NCBI GenBank assembly: GCA_017446775.1
Contig: JAFSQE010000023.1
Coordinates: 1 to 42,995, forward strand
DNA length: 42,995 nucleotides
Direction: 5' to 3'
From: Bacteroidales bacterium
GTDB taxonomy: Bacteria; Bacteroidota; Bacteroidia; Bacteroidales; UBA932
A program made the translations under genes and the position numbers. Below the pieces are notes generated by a model. It made no database searches, was not told the origin of the DNA, and was given only the letters and a program-made list of their open reading frames with translations. Of the stretch, positions 1-7,468 are shown piece after piece; the first letter of the stretch is position 1, and every line of letters starts with the position of its first letter.

Positions 1-80
1 AAGATGTGGTTCAGTTACCGGGAGAAGGCTATCAAAGAAAAACAGGATGCAGCGGCTATCCCTGAAAATACTTTACCTTT

Positions 81-1604
81 GTGTGTCGGTCAGGGGTATA
101 CTTCCGGGCTACGCCCTCCAGTCAACCCCTGACCGGGATAATACCTGGAAAGAAAACAAAAAGTAGGGATAACGATAACAAGTCAACCTACACCAGTTAT
201 AAGTTAAACCAGAGTCAACTTCTATCAAGGAAAGGCTCCAATCGGAGTCAACCTAAATCAGGAAATGACAATATGGTCCTTCAGCTTGTAAAGAGTGCCC
301 ACAAGGTGGACGACAAGAACACCGACATTTTCGCAGAGAATCTTGAAAACATCTATCCCGGCGCCATCATCTATGCCGACGACCGTATGGCGATGGGCGA
401 CCCTACGCTAAGCGGCCTGCCTTATGGCAAGGTATCCATCCGTCTCGATTTCAACGGTGGCAGCTCCATGAGCCGTGACAACGTTCCCAACCGCGCCGAC
501 AAGATACAGGATGCCATTTACGACATCATCAACAACTCCAAGAACCCGCCGTCCCCCAAGGCGAAATACAAATCTTACTATGCTTCCAGCGTGGCAGAGA
601 TGGCTGCCAGCCTTGATGTAAACGCCAACTTCTTAAAGGTGGAGGCCAAGGTTAAGACCTCGATGTCGTCTAACGAGGCTACTATTACCCACGTCCAGGA
701 CTACACCCAGAAGTATTACACCGTATCCATCACCATGCCCGACGACAAGGCCGACCTGTTTGGCAAGGGTGTCACTCCCGACCAGATATCGTCCAAGGTT
801 TCTGCAGCGGGGGCTCCCCTGGCAATTATCACATCTGTCACTTATGGCCGCCGTGCATACAAGTTCTACGATTACAAGTCGTCTGACTTCAGTTTCGACG
901 GGGACGAATCGGTGACTGCATACGGACAGAAAGCCTCTTCTACCCAGAAAATCGTTAAGAAGGCTAAGACCAAGAGCACCTGGATGTATGTAAGCGGTGG
1001 CGATGCAGAATCTTCTGCCGCCATTCTCAAGGGTACGGATATCGACAAGGCTATCGCCGAGAAGCTGAGCTTCGACAAGGCGACAAACCACGGTATACCT
1101 CTTTCTTACACGGTAAGGTATCTGGGAAGCGGCAAGACTGTGTCTGTCAACACCACGGGAACATATTACACCGTAGAGTATAAGCCCATGCCCAGCCATG
1201 TCCCCGTGACCCTGCGCAACGATGCAGGTCACGTGGCCGGCGCCGATATGAAGATCCGCCTGGATTACAAACTTGCCAAGTTCAAGGATGGCAAGAAGCT
1301 TAAAGTCGCCCAGGAAAATGGCGTAATGGAGGGTTACACCCACTGGGTGGAGCACCATGTCGGCTTCAAGGACAAGAAGACCTTCATCCTGCCCATCGGC
1401 CCCAACCAGTATCTGGACGGCCCCATCCATCTGCAGGTTCGCTGCAAGAAATCGGCAGGCGCCGACTGGGCAAATGACTGTGAGGCGATCATATATCCTA
1501 CCGACGGCTACATCGACCTAAAAATCAACGGTGATATCCGGCACGGTGGCAAATCGGCCTATATCCACAGTTCTTCCCACACCAAAGACCTCAACATGGA
1601 GTAG
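81..1604 (+). CDS. Cholesterol-dependent-cytolysin-like (thiol-activated cytolysin family) pore-forming protein
   Basis: Predicted pore-forming protein of the CDC/CDC-like family, whose members oligomerise on membranes and insert a beta-barrel. Recognisable blocks compared with pneumolysin: IYPGAIIYADD (LYPGALLVVDE), KYYTVSITMPDD (IYYTVSVDAVKN), ITSVTYGRRAY around Y255-G256-R257 (ISSVAYGRQVY), SGGDAESSAAILKG with the glycine pair G306-G307 (LGGDPSSGARVVTG), and HGIPLSYTVRYL (PGLPISYTTSFL). The C-terminal domain aligns weakly. The tryptophan-rich undecapeptide ECTGLAWEWWR is replaced by residues 455-467, CKKSAGADWANDC, so cholesterol binding cannot be assumed. The start is uncertain: GTG at 81 keeps the homology, which begins near residue 40, whereas the first in-frame ATG (273) would cut into it. 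No signal peptide is visible in this frame. Stop TAG at 1602. It has no close downstream partner gene. Family call is firm; target and secretion route are unknown. Confidence 0.85.
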   Translation: MCRSGVYFRATPSSQPLTGIIPGKKTKSRDNDNKSTYTSYKLNQSQLLSRKGSNRSQPKSGNDNMVLQLVKSAHKVDDKNTDIFAENLENIYPGAIIYADDRMAMGDPTLSGLPYGKVSIRLDFNGGSSMSRDNVPNRADKIQDAIYDIINNSKNPPSPKAKYKSYYASSVAEMAASLDVNANFLKVEAKVKTSMSSNEATITHVQDYTQKYYTVSITMPDDKADLFGKGVTPDQISSKVSAAGAPLAIITSVTYGRRAYKFYDYKSSDFSFDGDESVTAYGQKASSTQKIVKKAKTKSTWMYVSGGDAESSAAILKGTDIDKAIAEKLSFDKATNHGIPLSYTVRYLGSGKTVSVNTTGTYYTVEYKPMPSHVPVTLRNDAGHVAGADMKIRLDYKLAKFKDGKKLKVAQENGVMEGYTHWVEHHVGFKDKKTFILPIGPNQYLDGPIHLQVRCKKSAGADWANDCEAIIYPTDGYIDLKINGDIRHGGKSAYIHSSSHTKDLNME

Positions 1605-1633
1605 CCGGCTTCATACCGACAGATATTTTCCTT

Positions 1634-1670
1634 TATTTTTGCACGAATTTGGGCCTTCCCAAATTCGTGC
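1634..1670 (+). other. Perfect 13-bp inverted repeat overlapping a promoter-like TATTTTTG box
   Basis: Bases 1641-1653 and 1658-1670 are exact inverse complements (GCACGAATTTGGG arm, loop CCTT). It lies 36 bases after the cytolysin stop, so it may end that transcript, although only a weak T-rich stretch follows (ATGTGTTTTA). The box TATTTTTG at 1634-1641 also fits the Bacteroidota -7 consensus TAnnTTTG and runs into the first arm, so a start site inside the hairpin is an alternative. No matching -33 box is seen. Confidence 0.5.
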
Positions 1671-1800
1671 ATGTGTTTTATGTGAATATCCTGTCAGTAT
1701 TGATTCCTCCAGCTGGAGGCGACGTAAATCTTGGGCATATCGCGGGTACTCTTGTACGTCAAAGTTACATTAATAATGACTGACACTGAGAAGAAATCTT

Positions 1801-1944
1801 TTACAAGCTGGCCAGTCCGGCAATCGTTGCCCGGACAATGGCCGCCAGGTAGTCCCGGTCGTCCACGTCGTCGATATAGAAGTGCTCCCTGGCGCCCGAG
1901 CACTGGTCTACGATGTATTGCACGAAATCTGCGTTACTTGCCAT
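1801..1944 (-). pseudogene. TfoX N-terminal-domain protein with a large internal deletion
   Basis: The 47-codon reading frame starts MASNADFVQYIVDQCSGA, the usual beginning of a stand-alone TfoX N-terminal-domain protein, and jumps directly to REHFYIDDVDDRDYLAAIVR, the usual end of the same domain. The middle of the domain, normally some 50 or more residues with the RKMFGEY-type segment, is missing while the reading frame is kept. A promoter-like TACATTTG box lies upstream at 1968-1975. Seen: both ends of one domain family joined in frame. Inferred: an internal deletion has left a non-functional relic. Intact members of this family are small cytosolic proteins of poorly known role, related to the competence regulator Sxy. 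Confidence 0.65.
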
Positions 1945-1967
1945 GTTGAATACCGATTTGTCAGATA

Positions 1968-1975
1968 CAAATGTA
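1968..1975 (-). promoter_or_regulatory. -7 box of the TfoX relic
   Basis: On the minus strand this reads TACATTTG, an exact match to TAnnTTTG, 24 bases before the ATG at 1944. No clear -33 TTTG is present. Confidence 0.4.
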
Positions 1976-2138
1976 AGCATTTTGTTACTTGAACAGTGAC
2001 GCTGGGTTCGAGGAGAGGTAGTCTTCCGCTACTTTTCAGTAATACTGCGGAAACTTTCCCGCAATTTGGTGTGACGATACATCCCCAAAAATGACTATCT
2101 TACCGCAGTTAATTGTAAAACAGAGTAATTCTAGTTAC

Positions 2139-2816
2139 ATGAATTATACAGAAGCGATATATGCCAGGCACTCGGTGCGGCGGTATATTGACAGGCCGAT
2201 AGAGGCTGAGAAGTTGGATGTCCTTCGCAAGGCTGTGGAACAGGCTAACGCGGCCAGCGGGCTTAACATACAGCTGGTGGTGGATGAACCTAAGGCTTTC
2301 AACGGGTTGTTTATCACAACCTACGGGCAGTTCTACGGCGTGAAGAATTATCTGGTGATGGCGGCGCCCAAAGGGAAGGTGTGGGAAGAGAGAGTGGGGT
2401 ATTATGGTGAGCAGCTGGTGCTTGTGGCGCAGACACTGGGGTTGAACACCTGCTGGGCTGGTCTCACCTACAAGAAGGTTCTATCGGCGTTTACGCTGCG
2501 CAAAGGGGATATCATACACTGCGAGATATCTCTTGGCTACGGCGAAAATCAGGGGCGTCAGCATCCTGTAAGGCCGGTGGAGAAGTTCTATGAGGCGGAG
2601 GGGGAAGTGCCACAGTGGTTCCGTGCAGGCCTGGAAGCTGCCCTGCTGGCACCCACTGCCATGAATCAGCAGAAGTTCAAGTTTGTTCTGCATGAGGATA
2701 ATAAGGTTGAGGCCAGGACCTTCTTCTCGCCCTGGGGTTACACCCAGGTAGACCTCGGCATCGTCAAGTGCCACTTTGAGATAGGGGCAGGGGTGGAGAA
2801 TTTCCGGTGGATATAA
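2139..2816 (+). CDS. Nitroreductase family protein (TM1586 type)
   Basis: Predicted FMN-dependent oxidoreductase of the nitroreductase fold, 225 residues. The N-terminus EAIYARHSVRRYIDRPIE is the typical flavin-binding start of the superfamily, and LGLNTCWAGLTYKK and APTAMNQQKF are further family motifs; the layout matches the TM1586-like subgroup. ATG 2139 is chosen because conserved sequence begins there; an upstream in-frame ATG at 2091 would add 16 unconserved residues. The physiological substrate is unknown. The next gene starts 14 bases downstream, so the two are probably co-transcribed. A truncated paralogue of the first 77 or so codons lies at 8452, about 6 kb away. Confidence 0.85.
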   Translation: MNYTEAIYARHSVRRYIDRPIEAEKLDVLRKAVEQANAASGLNIQLVVDEPKAFNGLFITTYGQFYGVKNYLVMAAPKGKVWEERVGYYGEQLVLVAQTLGLNTCWAGLTYKKVLSAFTLRKGDIIHCEISLGYGENQGRQHPVRPVEKFYEAEGEVPQWFRAGLEAALLAPTAMNQQKFKFVLHEDNKVEARTFFSPWGYTQVDLGIVKCHFEIGAGVENFRWI

Positions 2817-2830
2817 CAAACAATCATCTT

Positions 2831-3871
2831 ATGGCTGGTTTCAATCCGGTTTCCTTACGTCTTTTAAGTCAGCAGCTTGCCGCTCCGCAGTTCAAAGACC
2901 CCGCGGAGGTTGTGGCGTGGTTCGGTGCCATGCAGGCTCAGGACTACAGGGGGATGCGATGGGCGGTGGAGATGCGTACCTGCCGGCCGTCTTCTCTGGC
3001 CTTTGAGAAGGCATACAATGATGGCCGGATAATCAGGACCCACCTGCAACGCACCACCTGGCAACTTGTCTCTCGCGAGGATTACCACTGGATGCTGGAG
3101 TTGTGCCGGCCCAGAGCCCTCGCAGGGCTGCGTGGCTGGATGCATTCCAACGGAATCGATATCCCGGACGATGAGAAATGGCGGATGCAGGAGTCTCTGG
3201 CTGAGATTGTGGCAGGAGGGCGGTGCGTTTTAAAGGAGGATATTGCAATGGCCTTGAAACAGAGGGGTGTTTGTATTACAGACCAGCGGCTGTCTTATCA
3301 TCTGCGACTTGCCGAGTATGACGGACTTCTGTGCTCTGGGGACCTTCATCCAACAAAGAGGACGCTTGCACTGGTTTCTGAGAAGATTGGATCTCCGATA
3401 CGGATGGATCGGGACGAAGCCCTGGGTCTGCTTGCCCGAAAATACTTCCGCAGCCACGGCCCGGCAACGCTTGAAGATTTCATCTGGTGGTCCGGGCTTA
3501 ACAAAAGTGATTGCCGGCGGGGGATTACTCTGCTGGGAGATGAGATTGTACCCATCAAGATTGACGGCCAGGATTATTTTATTCACGCCGAAGCTCGTAC
3601 AAGGGGCTTCCGGAGTGGGAGAGTGCTGTTGCTTCCGCCCTTTGACGAGTATCTCATCGGTTATAAGAGCCGCCACGTAGTGCTCCATCCCGACCACTCG
3701 CACAAGGCACACAATAAATCCGGCATATTCTATCCGGTGGTTGCCCTTGATGGGGAGATAGTGGGTAACTGGCGCCCGTCAGAGGCAGATTGCGGCGTGA
3801 CCATCTTCAAAGCAGGCGTAAGTCTGCCGGGGGAGGCGTTACAAAAAGAGATCGGGCGGCGCGTATTCTGA
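2831..3871 (+). CDS. Winged-helix DNA-binding protein of the AlkZ/YcaQ-like family (HTH_42, PF06224)
   Basis: Member of the family that includes the DNA glycosylases AlkZ and YcaQ, which remove alkylated bases or unhook interstrand crosslinks. Visible family features are GAMQAQDYRGMRWAV near the N-terminus, RTHLQRTTWQLVSREDY, a winged-helix stretch around LARKYFRSHGPATLEDF, and the C-terminal LLPPFDEYLIGYKSR and NWRP. The segment M-Q-A-Q (Q35 and Q37 counted from ATG 2831) fits the Q-hydrophobic-Q catalytic motif of AlkZ rather than the Q-hydrophobic-D of YcaQ, but this assignment is by eye. An alternative ATG at 2807 would overlap the nitroreductase gene by 10 bases. Glycosylase activity is inferred; many members of PF06224 are untested. 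Confidence 0.75.
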   Translation: MAGFNPVSLRLLSQQLAAPQFKDPAEVVAWFGAMQAQDYRGMRWAVEMRTCRPSSLAFEKAYNDGRIIRTHLQRTTWQLVSREDYHWMLELCRPRALAGLRGWMHSNGIDIPDDEKWRMQESLAEIVAGGRCVLKEDIAMALKQRGVCITDQRLSYHLRLAEYDGLLCSGDLHPTKRTLALVSEKIGSPIRMDRDEALGLLARKYFRSHGPATLEDFIWWSGLNKSDCRRGITLLGDEIVPIKIDGQDYFIHAEARTRGFRSGRVLLLPPFDEYLIGYKSRHVVLHPDHSHKAHNKSGIFYPVVALDGEIVGNWRPSEADCGVTIFKAGVSLPGEALQKEIGRRVF

Positions 3872-3901
3872 CAGGGTGTATTGTCTTGCTATCCTATCGA
3901 T

Positions 3902-4741
3902 TCAAAGCACATCATGGTGGATGTCCGAACTGCCGGATGTGTCACTGTCGGTGGTGTTGGCATTGCCTGTATAGCGCAGCTTGCTGGCGCCAGAAAGGCG
4001 GACCTTGATGCTGCCGTCGCAGTGGATGTAGGCATCGCTGGCGCCCGACAGCTCACCTTCGCAGCTTTCGCAGCCAAGGGCGTAACGGTTGCCGTTCACC
4101 TTTTTGACGATTTTGCTGGAGCCTGACAGTCCCATCCTGAGCGCGCCAACCTCCCCTTCCAGGGTGGCGTCGGAGGCACCGCTCATGTCAAGGTCAAGAT
4201 TCCCCGCAACCACTTTGCCATTGATCTTGGAACTGCCCGACAGGTCCATCTCAATCTCGCCAGAGAGAATGTCGCCGTAGAACTTGGAAGCACCAGAGAT
4301 GTCAATATCAACGTCGACGGCATCGACATCGCAGTAGAACTTAGAAGCTCCCGACAGTTCAACTTCTACATTTGCGCCTTTAAGCCCATATTCCGAATGG
4401 AATTCGGAGGCTCCCGACAGATCGACGCCCGTCAAATCGGCGTTATAGGGGATAACTGCCTTCATGTCTGATCCGAAGTTGTTTAGAAGGATTCCGTTGA
4501 GGTGAATCTTCAGCGTGTTGTCAACAACTTCTACCACAACCTTGGGCATGATGTTCTCGCCAGCAGTAACGGTGACTTGCGTGACTGCATTGCTTACGGT
4601 GACATCAAAAGCATCATGCACTTCAAGTTCGGTGTAGTGGCCAACGGTAAAATCCTTTGAAACGGGTGCGCCGGCAAACTCACTGCAGCTGCATGAAACA
4701 AACAAAATCAGAGTTGAAAGGATGAAAAGGTGCTTTTTCAT
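3902..4741 (-). CDS. DUF2807 (GIN-domain) lipoprotein with LSGAS repeats
   Basis: Predicted lipoprotein of 279 residues. The start at 4741 gives MKKHLFILSTLILFVSC, a signal peptide with lipobox F-V-S-C17; a longer frame from 4777 would put 12 residues in front of it. The body contains at least eight copies of a DLSGAS / ELSGAS / DMSGAS / LSGSS motif about every 20 residues, the pattern of the putative auto-transporter adhesin head GIN domain (PF10988), which forms a beta-helix. It is probably displayed in the envelope. Function is unknown; regulatory or adhesive roles have been suggested for the family. It faces away from the SGNH gene across a 77-base divergent promoter region. Confidence 0.85.
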   Translation of the reverse strand: MKKHLFILSTLILFVSCSCSEFAGAPVSKDFTVGHYTELEVHDAFDVTVSNAVTQVTVTAGENIMPKVVVEVVDNTLKIHLNGILLNNFGSDMKAVIPYNADLTGVDLSGASEFHSEYGLKGANVEVELSGASKFYCDVDAVDVDIDISGASKFYGDILSGEIEMDLSGSSKINGKVVAGNLDLDMSGASDATLEGEVGALRMGLSGSSKIVKKVNGNRYALGCESCEGELSGASDAYIHCDGSIKVRLSGASKLRYTGNANTTDSDTSGSSDIHHDVL

Positions 4742-4774
4742 TGTTGTGGTTTTTTTGTTCAAAGATGGCAAAGG

Positions 4775-4782
4775 CAAATATA
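4775..4782 (-). promoter_or_regulatory. -7 box for the DUF2807 gene
   Basis: The minus strand reads TATATTTG, matching TAnnTTTG, 33 bases before the ATG at 4741. There is no clear -33 TTG. Confidence 0.45.
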
Positions 4783-4803
4783 GTAAAACTATTGTAAAAT
4801 GAG

Positions 4804-4811
4804 TAATTTTG
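4804..4811 (+). promoter_or_regulatory. -7 box for the SGNH operon
   Basis: TAATTTTG matches TAnnTTTG only 7 bases before ATG 4819, so the transcript would be leaderless or nearly so. No TTG is present at the usual -33 distance. Confidence 0.4.
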
Positions 4812-4818
4812 CATTTAT

Positions 4819-5403
4819 ATGATTCGCATTGCCTGTATAGGAGACAGTATTACGTGGGGATTCACGCTTCTCAACCCCGGCAAGCAGAGTTATCCTGCAT
4901 TGCTTGCCGAGATGCTCGGGGCAGACTACACCGTCCGGAATTTTGGCTTCAACGATGCGGCGGCCCGTTTTGACGCCGATACGCCATATGTCAAAAAGCG
5001 GGTATACCGCAGGAGTCTGGAGTGGAATCCCGATATTGTGATCATCATGCTGGGTACAAACGACACCAAGCACAGGAACTGGGACCCGGAGATCTTCAGG
5101 CGGGATTATTCCAATCTGGTGGATTCCTATCTTCAACTCCCTTCCAAACCGCGGGTGATTCTGGTTGCACCCATCAGGATTTTCCTTCCGCTCAAGATGC
5201 CCATACTGGGACTTTACCCCGATATTTTGGAGACCGGCGTAAGGCCGGCCATCCTTGAAATATCGGCTGAAAAGGGGCTGGAGGTGCTTGATCTTAAAGA
5301 CCTGTTTACTGATTCCGGATATATGATGGACGGCGTCCACCCGCAGCGCAAAGGCGCCCGGATGCTGGCCGAGGCAATCTTTACTTTTCTGAACCGAGAA
5401 TGA
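4819..5403 (+). CDS. SGNH/GDSL-family hydrolase
   Basis: Predicted esterase or carbohydrate deacetylase of the SGNH fold, 194 residues, with no signal peptide and therefore probably cytosolic. Block I is IGDSITWG with nucleophile Ser10, block III is MLGTNDTK with the oxyanion Asn, and block V is DGVHPQ with Asp171 and His174; length and order match the family. It is the first gene of a compact operon: the HEXXH lipoprotein starts 7 bases after its stop, and the BASS transporter follows. A 32-codon fragment similar to its C-terminal end lies at 11944-12042. Substrate cannot be told from sequence. Confidence 0.88.
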   Translation: MIRIACIGDSITWGFTLLNPGKQSYPALLAEMLGADYTVRNFGFNDAAARFDADTPYVKKRVYRRSLEWNPDIVIIMLGTNDTKHRNWDPEIFRRDYSNLVDSYLQLPSKPRVILVAPIRIFLPLKMPILGLYPDILETGVRPAILEISAEKGLEVLDLKDLFTDSGYMMDGVHPQRKGARMLAEAIFTFLNRE

Positions 5404-5410
5404 ACCACAT

Positions 5411-7468
5411 ATGAAGAAATTTCTGATAGTATTGTTGGCGGCGGCTGTATCTCTGGCTGCCGGTTGCAAGAAAAACAACGAAACTGCGATGAGTAATATC
5501 GACAAGAAATGTGTTGAGAAAACAATAGAGGCGCTAAGCGGGAAATATGCTGACATAGATGGCATAGATGACCGCATTGCGCGGGGAGTGGGGCAGGTGG
5601 CGGCCCTGTGGACCGATGAGGATGGCACTCCCGCTGAATTCGAGGCGTTCTGCGGGGCGAACTTTGTGGCCGACCCTGGCGAACGGGCGCGTATGGCTGC
5701 GCAGCTGGAGAAGGACTTCGAGAGCCTCTGGGGTTGCTTCAACAAGATGAATGTTGACCTGAATCTGCCTATCCATGTGGACGGCCCGGAGCCGACACCC
5801 CTCGATGAACTGTTTGGGGCTTACAGCCCTTCTGCCCATTTCAACGATGATATGTTCCGGCAGAAGATTGCTTTCATAGTGGTGCTGAATTTCCCGTTCT
5901 ACACGCTGGAAGAGAAGAACTCGCTGGGCGGAGAGTGGAGCCGCGAGCAATGGGCGTATTCCCGCCTGGGCGATATATTCACTGCCCGTGTGCCTGCCGA
6001 TTGCCTTCAGGCTCTGTCGGCACAGCTCTCTGCTGCAGACAATTACATCGCGAATTACAACATCCGGATGGGACATCTGCTGGATGATGGTGGCGGACAT
6101 ATCTTCCCGGATATGTCACTGATCAGTCACTGGGGGCTGAGGGATGAACTCAAAACCCACTACAATGGCGGTGCGGCTGGTCTTGCCAAACAGCGTATGA
6201 TATATCAGGTGATGCGCCGCATCATAGACCAGAGCATCCCCCAGTGTGTAATCAATAATCCGGAGTACGATTGGAATCCATACGCCAACACAGTCACAAA
6301 GGATGGCAGGCAGATCGGCGCAGAACCGGAGCCCGACACGCGTTATCAGTATTTTCTGGATAATTTCCATGCAATGCGGCAGCTGGACCGTTACAATCCC
6401 CGTTATCCAAACGCCATCGTACGTGCTTTTGAAGAGGATATGGAGGTAAGCTTCAGCGAAATCGAGAAGTTGTTCGATGAGTTCTGCAGCTCGCCTCAGG
6501 TTGCCGGGGTGGCTCAGCTGATTGAGCAGCGTATGGGTCGCAATCTGGAGCCGTTCGACATCTGGTACGACGGCTTCAAGAGCCGCAGCACGCTCAATGA
6601 AGATGACCTCTCGGAGCAGACGCGCCGGCTCTATCCCAATCGTGAGGCTTTCGCCGCCAAAGGTATGCCCCTGATTCTGAAACAACTGGGCTTCAGTCAG
6701 GAGAAGAGCGACTTTATCTGCTCTCACATCACAGTGGATCCATCCCGAGGCGCCGGCCATGCCTGGGAGTCTTCTATGCGCAGCGACAATGCCCGCCTGC
6801 GCACGCGCATCGGCAGTGACGGAATGGACTATAAGGGATACAATATCGCAGTTCACGAGTTCGGTCACAATGTGGAGCAGACCATAACTCTCCACGACGT
6901 AGATCACTACATAATGAAAGGGGTGCCTAACACCGCTTTCACCGAGGCCCTGGCTTTTGTATTCCAGGTGCGCGACCTCGACTTCCTTGGCTATAAAGAC
7001 GATGATCCCACAAGCGATGCGATGTTTACGCTGGACATCTTCTGGGGCTGCTACGAGATTATGGGTGTGGCCCTGGTGGATATGTATAGCTGGCGATGGC
7101 TTTACGACCACCCTGATGCCACTGCTGCGCAGCTTAAAGAGCAGGTTATCCGTACGGCGCAGGAGGTTTGGAACAAGTATTATGCGCAGTACCTCGGCGA
7201 GGAGGATTCACCCATTCTGGCTATCTACAGCCACATGATAGACGTGCCGCTCTATCTGGCCAACTATCCTTACGGACATATCATCCAGTTCCAGTTGGAA
7301 CAGCAGTTCAAGGGCAAGCCGGTAGCCGCGGAGATCGAGCGTATATATCCCGCAGGCCGCCTGACCCCTCAGCACTGGATGCGCCACGCCGTTGGCCGCG
7401 AAGTATCCACCCAGCCCTTGCTGGATGCCGCTGCAGAAGCCTTGAGGACGATGGGGGCAAACGAATGA
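5411..7468 (+). CDS. HEXXH zinc metallopeptidase-like lipoprotein, unclassified
   Basis: Predicted envelope lipoprotein of 685 residues. The signal peptide is MKKFLIVLLAAAVSLAAGC with lipobox A-A-G-C19. Residues 482-486 are HEFGH (HEXXH), and Glu512 in TEALAF lies 26 residues after the second His, which fits the third zinc ligand of a gluzincin. Length resembles dipeptidyl-peptidase III, but the M49 signature HEXXGH is not what is seen here, so I leave the family open. It sits between an SGNH hydrolase and a BASS transporter; the transporter start codon overlaps its stop (ATGA at 7465), which indicates translational coupling. Peptide processing coupled to uptake of a small product is possible but inferred. 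Confidence 0.7.
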   Translation: MKKFLIVLLAAAVSLAAGCKKNNETAMSNIDKKCVEKTIEALSGKYADIDGIDDRIARGVGQVAALWTDEDGTPAEFEAFCGANFVADPGERARMAAQLEKDFESLWGCFNKMNVDLNLPIHVDGPEPTPLDELFGAYSPSAHFNDDMFRQKIAFIVVLNFPFYTLEEKNSLGGEWSREQWAYSRLGDIFTARVPADCLQALSAQLSAADNYIANYNIRMGHLLDDGGGHIFPDMSLISHWGLRDELKTHYNGGAAGLAKQRMIYQVMRRIIDQSIPQCVINNPEYDWNPYANTVTKDGRQIGAEPEPDTRYQYFLDNFHAMRQLDRYNPRYPNAIVRAFEEDMEVSFSEIEKLFDEFCSSPQVAGVAQLIEQRMGRNLEPFDIWYDGFKSRSTLNEDDLSEQTRRLYPNREAFAAKGMPLILKQLGFSQEKSDFICSHITVDPSRGAGHAWESSMRSDNARLRTRIGSDGMDYKGYNIAVHEFGHNVEQTITLHDVDHYIMKGVPNTAFTEALAFVFQVRDLDFLGYKDDDPTSDAMFTLDIFWGCYEIMGVALVDMYSWRWLYDHPDATAAQLKEQVIRTAQEVWNKYYAQYLGEEDSPILAIYSHMIDVPLYLANYPYGHIIQFQLEQQFKGKPVAAEIERIYPAGRLTPQHWMRHAVGREVSTQPLLDAAAEALRTMGANE

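Noticed and set aside
1-132. Open frame reaching the window edge and ending at TGA 130-132, read as the end of an upstream gene
   Set aside because: The 43 codons show no recognisable motif and overlap two other open frames; too little to support a gene.
633-1430. 265-codon frame on the minus strand inside the cytolysin gene
   Set aside because: The plus-strand frame has clear family homology over the same bases; the minus frame is a by-product of codon bias.
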